From Candidatus Bathyarchaeota archaeon B23 (GTDB lineage: Archaea; Thermoproteota; Bathyarchaeia; TCS64; B23), in contig LUCA01000047.1 in assembly GCA_001593875.1 (NCBI GenBank), forward strand, positions 1-6,070: DNA of 6,070 bases. Reading direction: 5' to 3'. Made by a program: the position numbers and the translations under genes. Positions 1 to 5,966 of this stretch are shown here, in pieces (the stretch's first letter is position 1; the number at the start of each line of letters is the position of its first letter). A model generated the notes under the pieces. It made no database searches, was not told the DNA's origin, and saw only the letters and a program-made list of their open reading frames with translations.

Positions 1-2
1 TC

Positions 3-2093
3 AACAAGGCCCTCTTCGACGGAGGCCACATCTCCGGAGCCGTCTGGGCCCAGGCGGTGACGGAGTACCTGGAGAGCCACTCGATCTACACGAACTATGA
101 TGGATATTACCTAGATTGGAAGACCATCGCCGAGTATAGCTGCCCCTTCACCGATCCGACGCTCATGATCGGGGGGCGTGGAGCCGTGGAGAGGGGGGGC
201 ATCGCCCTGGTGACCATCTCCCCCTACAGGGAGAGATGCGTCGACGACCTCAACTATCTAAACTACCCCTACGACGAGTTCAACGAGTCGAATGTAGAGG
301 AGCTCTTCTCCAACCTCTCCCTCTATGATGTGGTATTCGTCTCCTCCTTCGCCGCCACCTCCGCAAGCTACCCCGAGGAGGCCGGCATAATCAGAGAGGC
401 CTTCATCGATAACTCCGAGAGCCTCTTAGGGTACATCGAGGGGGGAGGAGGCCTAATCCTCCTGGCGGAATACAACTACTCCTGGCTGCCCTCCCAGCTC
501 TCATACTACCTTAACGTCTCGGAACACGATGGGAGCGAGATCAACCTCTACGCCGAGGGCCATCCGGCGATCACATGGCCGATATGCCTGGAATACTACA
601 CCGGAGACCTCACCCACACCCCCACCTACCTCTACAACGGCCACTTCCTCCTCTGGGAGAGGGAGGAGATGGCAACTGAACATGGGATCTTCCTCTCCAT
701 AGCGGGAGACGAGGACCCAACGGGGGACATCATCACGACCTGGGTTGCAGGTGAATATGGAGAGGGGAGGGTGGTCACAACCACGTTGATACTGGATTAC
801 TACTCCGGCCTAATGCGTGATCACTACTCTGGTAACCCCGATGCGGAGAATATAGCCCTCTACGACGGGAGACTGGCCCTGGACGACATGCTCCAATGGG
901 TGTTGAGGACGCCGCATCCGATGGCCTATATAGAGGGCGTGAACCCCGCTGGAGGAGGTTATGGGGAGAGGGTCATCGTCACGGGTTCAGGCGTCACAGC
1001 CGGGGCTGAGATAGAGCTACACTGGGACGGCGTTCAGCCCTGGGACGGCGAGAGGGGGCTGCTGAACACGACGGAGGCCACGGCGGAGGGCGCCTTCGAG
1101 GTCTGGTTCACCGTCCCAGAGGCCGTCAACGGAACCCATCAGCTCGTCATCGTGGATACGGCCACCGATGAGGCGGCTTGGGCGGAGTTCACCGTGGAGC
1201 CATGGATCGGGGTCTCACCCCCCTTGGCGTCGGAGGGGATCGATATCACCATCTATGGATACGGCTTCTCACCCTACGTCAACGTCACCCTGGAGATGGA
1301 CGGCGTATTCCTCCCCACCGCATCGACGGACCACCTCGGCTCCTTCGTCGCCACGGCCACGGCTCCGGCCGTCGCCCCAGGCGTCTACAACCTGACGGCC
1401 GTCGACGGCGGCGGCGTCACCGCCTACACCACCTTCCAGGTCCGAGAACGCCTCCTCCTCTCCAACTTCACCCTCTTCTCCTCCAACAGGGTGCGGATGG
1501 TCTACCCCTCCGACAGCCCTGACAAGCCCCTAGACCGGAGTGGGGCGTCGGTCAGCGACTGGCTGGCGTCGGCCTTCATCTCGACGAAGCTGGAGAACGC
1601 GACGGAGGGGCTGGATACGGATCCAGCCTTCGTAAACCAGACCACGGGCAACCCCATGGGCTCGGAGGCCGCCGTCTGCCTTGGTGGTCCGGCCGTCAGC
1701 GTCCCCGTCTACTACTATGAGTTGAGTAAGATGGCCCCGGTGGTCTACTGTAACGTCCCCGGCGCCCGAAGGGCGGGTGAGCCTTGGGCTCAGTGGTATA
1801 GGGCTGACGGGACGGCCATCACCGAGACGGCCATCGGAACCACAGACACCCTAGACCTCTTCCTCATGGAGGTCTTCTTCGACGACGAGGGGCGGCCCAT
1901 CTTCATCGCCTACGGCATCGGGTGGAGGGGAACCTACGCCGCCGGCAAATACTTCGATAGGGTCGTCTACCCCAACCTGGAGGACTACCCCTATCGATGG
2001 ATCATAGTCCAATGGACCGACACCAACGGAGACGGCTTCGTCAACGCCCCGGGGGATGGGGATACCTACTCGATACTCGCCTCGGGCGGTTAA
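3..2093 (+). CDS. Large multidomain secreted/surface protein, 3' part (C25 peptidase-like tail, amidotransferase-like fold, IPT/Ig modules, calcium-loop C-terminus)
   Basis: This is a partial gene. The frame is open from base 3, so the true start lies upstream and the GTG at 57 is internal. The visible part is 696 residues, numbered here from base 3. Residues 1-58 (KALFDGGHISGAVWAQAVTE to FTDPTLMIGG) resemble the end of a gingipain-like peptidase C25 domain; the catalytic His/Cys would lie upstream of the window. Residues about 65-300 look like a ThuA/class-I glutamine-amidotransferase fold (YDVVFVSSFA, GGGGLILLAEY, GEYGEGRVVTTT), but no GxCxG nucleophile elbow is seen, so it is probably non-catalytic. 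Residues about 305-401 and 401-482 are two IPT/TIG-like beta modules (VTGSGV, IYGYGFSP). The C-terminal domain ends in a dockerin/EF-hand-like loop, with D673, N675, D677, N681 and D685. About 11 N-x-S/T sequons and low lysine fit an exported glycoprotein. No C-terminal membrane helix is present. The substrate is unknown. The coding call is very sure; domain names come from motif reading only. Confidence 0.85.
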   Translation, partial: NKALFDGGHISGAVWAQAVTEYLESHSIYTNYDGYYLDWKTIAEYSCPFTDPTLMIGGRGAVERGGIALVTISPYRERCVDDLNYLNYPYDEFNESNVEELFSNLSLYDVVFVSSFAATSASYPEEAGIIREAFIDNSESLLGYIEGGGGLILLAEYNYSWLPSQLSYYLNVSEHDGSEINLYAEGHPAITWPICLEYYTGDLTHTPTYLYNGHFLLWEREEMATEHGIFLSIAGDEDPTGDIITTWVAGEYGEGRVVTTTLILDYYSGLMRDHYSGNPDAENIALYDGRLALDDMLQWVLRTPHPMAYIEGVNPAGGGYGERVIVTGSGVTAGAEIELHWDGVQPWDGERGLLNTTEATAEGAFEVWFTVPEAVNGTHQLVIVDTATDEAAWAEFTVEPWIGVSPPLASEGIDITIYGYGFSPYVNVTLEMDGVFLPTASTDHLGSFVATATAPAVAPGVYNLTAVDGGGVTAYTTFQVRERLLLSNFTLFSSNRVRMVYPSDSPDKPLDRSGASVSDWLASAFISTKLENATEGLDTDPAFVNQTTGNPMGSEAAVCLGGPAVSVPVYYYELSKMAPVVYCNVPGARRAGEPWAQWYRADGTAITETAIGTTDTLDLFLMEVFFDDEGRPIFIAYGIGWRGTYAAGKYFDRVVYPNLEDYPYRWIIVQWTDTNGDGFVNAPGDGDTYSILASGG

Positions 2094-2147
2094 ACCCGCC
2101 CCTCGCCAGCTCCAGAGGGTAGTTGATCATCGAACAGCCCTTTATCG
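2094..2147. other. Short gap between convergent genes
   Basis: These 54 bases separate the stop codons of the surface-protein gene (+) and the PLP-enzyme gene (-). There is no T-run on either strand and no strong hairpin, only a TGATCA core in an imperfect dyad near 2122-2135. I cannot identify a terminator for either gene here, and each transcript may end inside the opposing gene. Confidence 0.5.
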
Positions 2148-3056
2148 CTATATTGTGAGGAGCTCCGGGTAGCGGAAGAGGCTGTCGGCGGCTATGGTGA
2201 CGACTCGACTCCCCTCCCCAAGCTCCTCCGCCACCTTGAGGGCTGTATGGACGGCTGCCCCCGTCGAGGGGCCGACCAGTAGGCCCTCCAGGGCCGCCAG
2301 CCTCCTGACGGCCTCTATGGCCGTGGCCTGTGAAACCTCAACGACCTCGTCGACGTATTCCCTATTCCTATGGTATAGCTCAGGCCTCAGGGCCTTCGAT
2401 AGACCCCCGATGCTGTCCTCATGCCTCGGCTCCCCGTGGAGGAGGGCTGATCCCCTCGGGACGACGCCGACGACCCTCACCTGGCCCAGCTCCTCCTTCA
2501 GCCGCCTCCCTACGCCTACTATGGTGCCCCCCGTCCCTATGCCCATGACGAAGGCGTCCAGGTCGCCCTCCATCTGCTCCAACACCTCTGGTCCCGTCGT
2601 CTCATAGTGGGCCCTGACGTTGGCCTCATTCTCGAACTGGTTGAGGAAGACGCCTCCCAGCTCCTCCGCCAGCTCCTGAGCCCTCTGAAACTGCTCCTCC
2701 TCCCTCTCAACCCTCATCGTCTCGGCGCCCAGCAGCCTCAGGGCCGTCTCCCTCGCCTCCGAGACCTTGGGCTCCAGGATCAGCAGAGGCCTCAGACCGA
2801 GCCTCGAGGAGATCCAGGCGACGGCCGTCGCCGTGTTTCCGCTGCTGGACTCGACGACGTAGCCTCCCTCCCCCACCAGCCCCCGCTCAACGGCATCCCG
2901 GATGATGTAGTAGGCTATCCGATCCTTGTGGCTGCCGCCGGGGTTTGTGTACTCCAACTTCAGGTGGACCTCCCTGCCCCTCGGAGGAAGACGCCTCAGC
3001 CTCAGCAGGGGCGTTCTCCCAATCAGCCTTGAGAGGGATTCAAGCTCCTCCATCAT
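2148..3056 (-). CDS. Cysteine synthase family PLP-dependent enzyme (CysK/CBS-like beta-replacing lyase)
   Basis: This is a 302-aa fold-type II PLP enzyme of the cysteine synthase/cystathionine beta-synthase family. The expected reaction is beta-replacement on an activated serine (O-acetyl- or O-phosphoserine, or serine) with sulfide or a thiol; the substrate cannot be told from sequence. The motifs are in order: IGRTPLLRL (12-20), NPGGSHKDRIA with the PLP Schiff-base Lys44, ESSSGNTA (69-76, equivalent to the TSGNTG substrate loop), NQFENEANVRAHYETTGPE (139-157), the phosphate-binding GTGGT (174-178), GPSTGAAV (262-269), and AADSLFRY (289-296) near the C-terminus. It lacks a CBS pair, a haem domain and any long C-terminal extension, so it is a compact single-domain form. 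Two ATGs in tandem (3056, 3053) are possible starts. The upstream TATA box predicts transcription starting 2-5 nt before them. The gene follows a DsrE-family gene by 53 nt, which suggests a sulfur connection. A 2,3-diaminopropionate-synthase-like or other beta-replacement role remains possible. Confidence 0.93.
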   Translation of the reverse strand: MMEELESLSRLIGRTPLLRLRRLPPRGREVHLKLEYTNPGGSHKDRIAYYIIRDAVERGLVGEGGYVVESSSGNTATAVAWISSRLGLRPLLILEPKVSEARETALRLLGAETMRVEREEEQFQRAQELAEELGGVFLNQFENEANVRAHYETTGPEVLEQMEGDLDAFVMGIGTGGTIVGVGRRLKEELGQVRVVGVVPRGSALLHGEPRHEDSIGGLSKALRPELYHRNREYVDEVVEVSQATAIEAVRRLAALEGLLVGPSTGAAVHTALKVAEELGEGSRVVTIAADSLFRYPELLTI

Positions 3057-3075
3057 ATCAAATAGAGTGGGGAGG

Positions 3076-3093
3076 CTCCGCTTATAAGCGGAG
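3076..3093 (-). promoter_or_regulatory. TATA box of the PLP-enzyme gene inside a perfect 18-bp palindrome (putative operator)
   Basis: CTCCGCTTATAAGCGGAG is a perfect palindrome. Its core TTATAA (3082-3087) is centred about 28 nt before the ATG at 3056, which is the right distance for an archaeal TATA box serving a leaderless message. A third copy of the half-site (CGGAG) lies at 3104-3108. The TATA assignment is well supported by spacing. Repressor binding is inferred. The same bases could also form a 7-bp RNA hairpin with a UAUA loop in any read-through transcript from the gene upstream. Confidence 0.6.
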
Positions 3094-3109
3094 AGGCAGC
3101 CCTCGGAGC

Positions 3110-3439
3110 CTACCAGACCAGGGGGGTGTAGCCCTCCTTTATGAAGCGGGAGACGATGGAGCCCACGTATTCCACCTCGACGCCGAGCTCCCTCAGCCTC
3201 TCTGAGGTCTCATATCTATCTGAGACGGCCTTACAGGCATAGGGATGGAGGTGAGACAGCTCCCTCACCCTCCCGCCGACCTCCTCATCCTCGGCTGCGA
3301 GCCTCTCCGAGGGGCCGAAGAGGATGAGCTTCACATCCTCCACCCAGCCATACTTCGAGGCGTTCTTGGCGTACATCAGCCCCGCTAGGGCCTTCTCCCT
3401 ATCCCCGGTGGCCACGATGACGAGCACCCTCGAGGCCAT
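3110..3439 (-). CDS. DsrE/DsrF-family sulfur-relay-like small protein
   Basis: This small cytoplasmic alpha/beta protein of about 109 aa resembles the DsrE/DsrF/TusD superfamily, whose members carry or relay sulfur on a conserved cysteine. It shows an initial hydrophobic strand (MASRVLVIVATGD), a helix with ALAGLMYAKNASKYGWVEDV, a second strand (KLILFGPSE), and a single cysteine in HPYACKAVSD (Cys69 from this start) at the usual position of the active cysteine. The end (LRELGVEVEYVGSIVSRFIKEGYTPLVW) is the family's typical closing strand-helix. In-frame starts also exist at ATG 3445 and TTG 3448. I prefer ATG 3439 because the TATA box at 3467-3474 predicts a transcript start near 3443, and this gives the same TATA-to-ATG spacing as the two neighbouring promoters. 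It lies between the MetRS-beta-like and cysteine-synthase-like genes. The sulfur donor and acceptor are unknown, and no catalytic activity should be assumed. Confidence 0.85.
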   Translation of the reverse strand: MASRVLVIVATGDREKALAGLMYAKNASKYGWVEDVKLILFGPSERLAAEDEEVGGRVRELSHLHPYACKAVSDRYETSERLRELGVEVEYVGSIVSRFIKEGYTPLVW

Positions 3440-3465
3440 GAGCATCAAAAGGGGAGGGGTGGAGG

Positions 3466-3474
3466 CTTATAAAA
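3466..3474 (-). promoter_or_regulatory. TATA box for the DsrE-like gene
   Basis: The minus strand reads TTTTATAAG just after the stop codon of the MetRS-beta-like gene. The TTATAA centre is about 30 nt from ATG 3439 and about 24 nt from ATG 3445. This gives a predicted start site near 3443 and an almost leaderless message. No Shine-Dalgarno sequence lies between the box and the ATG. The DsrE-like gene can therefore be transcribed independently of the ligase operon. Confidence 0.65.
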
Positions 3475-3478
3475 GGGG

Positions 3479-3817
3479 TTATGTCACCCTCGCTCCGTTG
3501 GGTATATCCCTATCGACGGTGAGGAGGGCCAGCTCCTCGCCGTGCTCCGCCGCCAACAGCATCCCGTTGGAGAGGACGCCGAAGATCTTCGCCGGCTTCA
3601 GGTTTCTGATGACCACTATGCGCTTCCCCATCAACTCCTCCTCGGTGTAGTAGCCCACCAGACCGGCGACGATCTGCCGCACCTCGCCCCCGAGGTCGAC
3701 GCGCATCCTGTAGAGGCTCTTGGATCCCGGTATCCGCCCCACCTCGACGACGGTTCCCACCCTTATATCTAGACGTCTAAACTCCCCTATGGAGACCGTC
3801 TCGCCCATCTGGGTCAC
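3479..3817 (-). CDS. metG: tRNA-binding OB-fold protein, methionyl-tRNA synthetase beta-subunit type
   Basis: This 112-aa protein is a complete stand-alone tRNA-binding domain (Arc1p/CsaA/MetG C-terminal family). In archaea such free proteins are annotated as the MetRS beta subunit, which helps deliver tRNA to the catalytic subunit. The sequence matches along its whole length: SIGEFRRLDIRVGTVVE (9-25), the IPGSKSLYRMRVDLGG strand region (29-44), RQIVAG (47-52), YYTEEELMGKRIVVIRNLKP (56-75), and IFGVLSNGMLLAAE (78-91). It ends with the typical IPNGARV. The start is GTG 3817, supported by GGAGGAG at 3829-3835 with an 11-nt gap; ATG 3808 (fourth codon) is the alternative but leaves about 20 nt. 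It lies 24 nt after the ligase stop in the same frame, implying one transcript and translational coupling. No catalytic MetRS gene is present in the window. A CsaA-like chaperone role is a less likely alternative. Confidence 0.9.
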   Translation of the reverse strand: MTQMGETVSIGEFRRLDIRVGTVVEVGRIPGSKSLYRMRVDLGGEVRQIVAGLVGYYTEEELMGKRIVVIRNLKPAKIFGVLSNGMLLAAEHGEELALLTVDRDIPNGARVT

Positions 3818-3828
3818 ACCCCATAACT

Positions 3829-3835
3829 CTCCTCC
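3829..3835 (-). promoter_or_regulatory. Shine-Dalgarno site for the MetRS-beta-like gene
   Basis: GGAGGAG on the minus strand lies 6 nt past the ligase stop codon and 11 nt before GTG 3817. It is the only clear ribosome binding site in the minus-strand cluster. That fits an internal operon gene, while the other three genes appear leaderless. It decides in favour of GTG 3817 over ATG 3808. Confidence 0.65.
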
Positions 3836-3841
3836 ATCCCC

Positions 3842-5605
3842 CTATTTGGTTATCGCCTTCAGCTGGGCCCGATACATATCTACTATCTCCTCCACCCTCG
3901 TCGCATCCTCAGGCCCCTTGTCGGTCCTCCACCTCCCCGTGAACCTGGGGAACCTGATGGCCAGGCCGGCCCCCTCCCTGACGACGTTGAAGGCGCAGGT
4001 GTGCGTCGGGCTCAGCGTTATCTCATCGCCGATGACCTCGATGACCAGCGCCGGCTCAAACCAGACATCGGCCTCCAGGAGGGCGTCCACCCTCGAATGC
4101 CTGTGCTCGATCCGATGCTCCCTCAACATCTCCGGCAGCCGGGCCAGGTCCTGATCGGTGAAGCCCGATCCGACTTTACAGACGGTCCTGAACACATCGG
4201 CCTCATGGTCGTAGGCCGCCGCCAGGAGAGCTCCATAGGTGCCGGCCCTCTTCCCTCTACCATGGAAGGCGCCGACGATGACGAGGTCCACGGGCTCCAC
4301 CATCTTGCTCTGATAACTCCTCTTCAACTTCACCCAGAGCCAGGACCTCGCCCCAGCCCGGTAGAGGGATTCGTCGCCCGTCGACTTGACGACGAGGCCC
4401 TCACATCCATCGGCGATGGCCTCCTCGAAGAAGCGCTCCATCTCCCCGGGGTCGGAGACCCTGAGGCTTCTAACCAGCTTGAAGCGATCGGTCTCCTCGA
4501 CGATCCCCTCTAGGCGTCGACGCCGCTCCAGGTAGGGCTTCAGGGTGAGGTCCTCTCCGTCGACGTAGAGGCAGTCGAAGAGGTAGACGGCGATGGGATA
4601 CTTCTCCATCATCTCCTCGATGCCGTATTTACGTCTTCGATGCATCAACACCTGGAAGGGTTGGAGCTCCCCCGTCTCCGGGTCTATGGCTACGGCCTCC
4701 CCCTCGATGATGGCCTCCTCGGCCCTCACCTGCCTCAGGGTCATCTCCACCGCATCGGGATACATGTGGGTGATGTTCTCAAGGCGCCTGGAGAAGATCT
4801 GAATCCACTCCCCACGCTTGTGTATCTGGAAGCGCTCCCCGTCGAGCTTATACTCAGCCGAGCACATCCCCCCCAGCTTTTCTACGATCTCCTCCGGCGT
4901 CGAGAGCCTCTGAGCCAGCATCATCCTTATGGGTTTGCCGACGACCACCTTCACCTCGGCGACGGCCTCGAGGCCGCTCTCGGCGAGGACTCGGGCGATG
5001 TATCCCAGGTCGCTGGTGAGGTTGTAGGCTCTCTCCAGCGTCGGCCTGTTCTTCGTAGAACCCGTGTAGGCGAGGGCTAGGGCGTCGAGGATGGTCATGT
5101 CCCCGACGCCGAGCCTGAGGGTGCCGACGACGGTTCTCGCCAGGTATCTCGCCTCCCTCGGCGTGGCGTTGGCGAGGAGGCCGACGAGGCGATCGATCTT
5201 CCTCCCCGCACTCCCCTTACCCGACTCCTTGGCGATCTCGTCGAGGGTCTGGTAGACCTCCTCCACCGTTAGGGATTTGGCGAGGAGACTCCTGATCTTC
5301 TTCTCCGTCAGCGCCCTCTCAGCCACTCTGCCTATATCCCCCTCCTCAGCCATCATCGCATCCACCTCGCCGCGCTCCAGCCCCGTCGCCCTGGCGATGG
5401 CCTCTAGGGCCATCTTCTCCGCTATCCCTATCTCCGGCTCCCCCATCCAGTCGGGGTGGATCTTGCCCTGCGTCAGGTAGATGACCCTCTCCAACTCCTC
5501 GGGCTTGGCGTCCTTGAACAACTCGGCGAGGATGGAGATCATCTCCAACCTCTTCGTCGTAGCCTCCAACCTCTCATAGGTCTCAGCCAACTCGGAGTAG
5601 AGCAT
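3842..5605 (-). CDS. lig: ATP-dependent DNA ligase (archaeal LigI type)
   Basis: This enzyme seals nicks in duplex DNA during replication and repair, via an adenylated lysine and a DNA-adenylate intermediate. The 587-aa length is usual for archaeal ligases. An N-terminal DNA-binding domain (1-220, including LRLGVGDMTILDAL at 164-177) precedes the nucleotidyltransferase core. Motif I is EYKLDGER with adenylated Lys253. Motif III is FSRRLENIT (271-279), IIIa YLFDCLYVDG (341-350), IV EGLVVK (402-407) and V WLWVKLKRSY (422-431). The OB domain ends with motif VI, RFPRFTGRWRTDK (551-563). All key residues are present. The frame is open back to 5725, but those 40 extra residues are Phe-rich translations of T-tracts. 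MLYSELAETYERLEAT is the family's standard N-terminus, and a TATA box about 29 nt upstream supports ATG 5605. The gene ends in TAG and heads an operon with the tRNA-binding gene. Confidence 0.97.
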   Translation of the reverse strand: MLYSELAETYERLEATTKRLEMISILAELFKDAKPEELERVIYLTQGKIHPDWMGEPEIGIAEKMALEAIARATGLERGEVDAMMAEEGDIGRVAERALTEKKIRSLLAKSLTVEEVYQTLDEIAKESGKGSAGRKIDRLVGLLANATPREARYLARTVVGTLRLGVGDMTILDALALAYTGSTKNRPTLERAYNLTSDLGYIARVLAESGLEAVAEVKVVVGKPIRMMLAQRLSTPEEIVEKLGGMCSAEYKLDGERFQIHKRGEWIQIFSRRLENITHMYPDAVEMTLRQVRAEEAIIEGEAVAIDPETGELQPFQVLMHRRRKYGIEEMMEKYPIAVYLFDCLYVDGEDLTLKPYLERRRRLEGIVEETDRFKLVRSLRVSDPGEMERFFEEAIADGCEGLVVKSTGDESLYRAGARSWLWVKLKRSYQSKMVEPVDLVIVGAFHGRGKRAGTYGALLAAAYDHEADVFRTVCKVGSGFTDQDLARLPEMLREHRIEHRHSRVDALLEADVWFEPALVIEVIGDEITLSPTHTCAFNVVREGAGLAIRFPRFTGRWRTDKGPEDATRVEEIVDMYRAQLKAITK

Positions 5606-5630
5606 ACAGGGAGAAGGTGGGAATCGACAC

Positions 5631-5638
5631 CTATAAAG
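5631..5638 (-). promoter_or_regulatory. TATA box for the ligase operon
   Basis: The minus strand reads CTTTATAG (TTTATA at 5632-5637), centred about 29 nt before ATG 5605. This predicts a transcript starting about 3 nt before the ATG. The spacing matches the promoters of the DsrE-like and PLP-enzyme genes, which supports both this box and the choice of ATG 5605 over longer starts. Confidence 0.65.
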
Positions 5639-5651
5639 CTCACCTAAGGCG

Positions 5652-5707
5652 AAAAACTCGACAAGAAAAACCCATCTACAAAAGTCGGAGAAAAACATGA
5701 GAAAAAA
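5652..5707 (-). terminator. Cluster of five A/T tracts: possible archaeal T-run terminator or curved DNA upstream of the ligase promoter
   Basis: A-runs on the plus strand (T-runs on the minus strand) occur at 5652-5656, 5666-5670, 5680-5683, 5691-5695 and 5702-5707, with centres 11.5-14 bp apart. Repeated T-runs of about five are typical of archaeal intrinsic terminators. Here they would stop a minus-strand transcript coming from the right before the ligase promoter. Near-helical spacing could also bend the DNA. No upstream minus-strand gene is identified, so which role applies is open. Confidence 0.4.
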
Positions 5708-5966
5708 GATGGAGAGGAGCATCAATATCCAATTATCTTGGACATCTAGGTGGACTACAGCGGCCCCCCTGGGAAACCCGACCTCTAAGGAGCGTATCTA
5801 GGATCATGGCGGCGTGAAGGGGAGGGGGAAGCCGTGGACCTGATTACATGATCGTATAAATAATGGAGGATTGAAAGGCGGAGAGAAACCAGAGATTTTT
5901 AAAGATGCCTCCAGAGACGCCTCCTCCCGTAGGCTAACCTCAATCCCTTCCATCGCTCCAGGTCGG
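5708..5966. other. Intergenic region without a recognisable gene
   Basis: I see no supportable protein gene, tRNA or other known RNA here. Reading frames are short and lack family resemblance. Visible elements are TATA-like strings at 5855-5862 (TATAAATA, plus strand) and 5895-5904 (ATTTTTAAAG, readable as a TATA box on either strand), and a 7-bp inverted repeat GATCATG (5802-5808) / CATGATC (5847-5853). The 5895 element resembles the one at 6014-6023. A small RNA or leader cannot be excluded. Confidence 0.5.

Noticed and set aside
57..59. GTG as the start of the large plus-strand gene
   Set aside because: The frame stays open to base 3 and the residues before it (FDGGHISGAVWAQ) continue the C25-like domain, so the gene is truncated by the window edge.
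1168..1522. Arg/His/Pro-rich plus-strand frames inside the surface-protein gene
   Set aside because: They are out-of-frame shadows of a GC-rich coding region, with low-complexity sequence and no start signals.
2607..3032. Plus-strand 141-codon frame opposite the PLP enzyme
   Set aside because: It is an antisense shadow. The minus strand carries a complete set of cysteine-synthase motifs.
3814..3837. Seven-codon frame MEESYGV ending in TGA that overlaps GTG 3817
   Set aside because: It has no ribosome binding site of its own and its GGAGGAG is better explained as the Shine-Dalgarno site of the tRNA-binding gene.
5606..5725. A 40-residue N-terminal extension of the ligase (possible signal or membrane segment)
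   Set aside because: The residues are Phe/Leu-rich because the DNA is T-tracts. The family N-terminus begins at MLYSELAE, and a TATA box at 5632-5637 lies inside the extension.
5697..5802. Short plus-strand frame beginning MRKKMERSINIQ
   Set aside because: It has 34 codons, lies partly in the A-tract cluster, and has no promoter or ribosome binding site.
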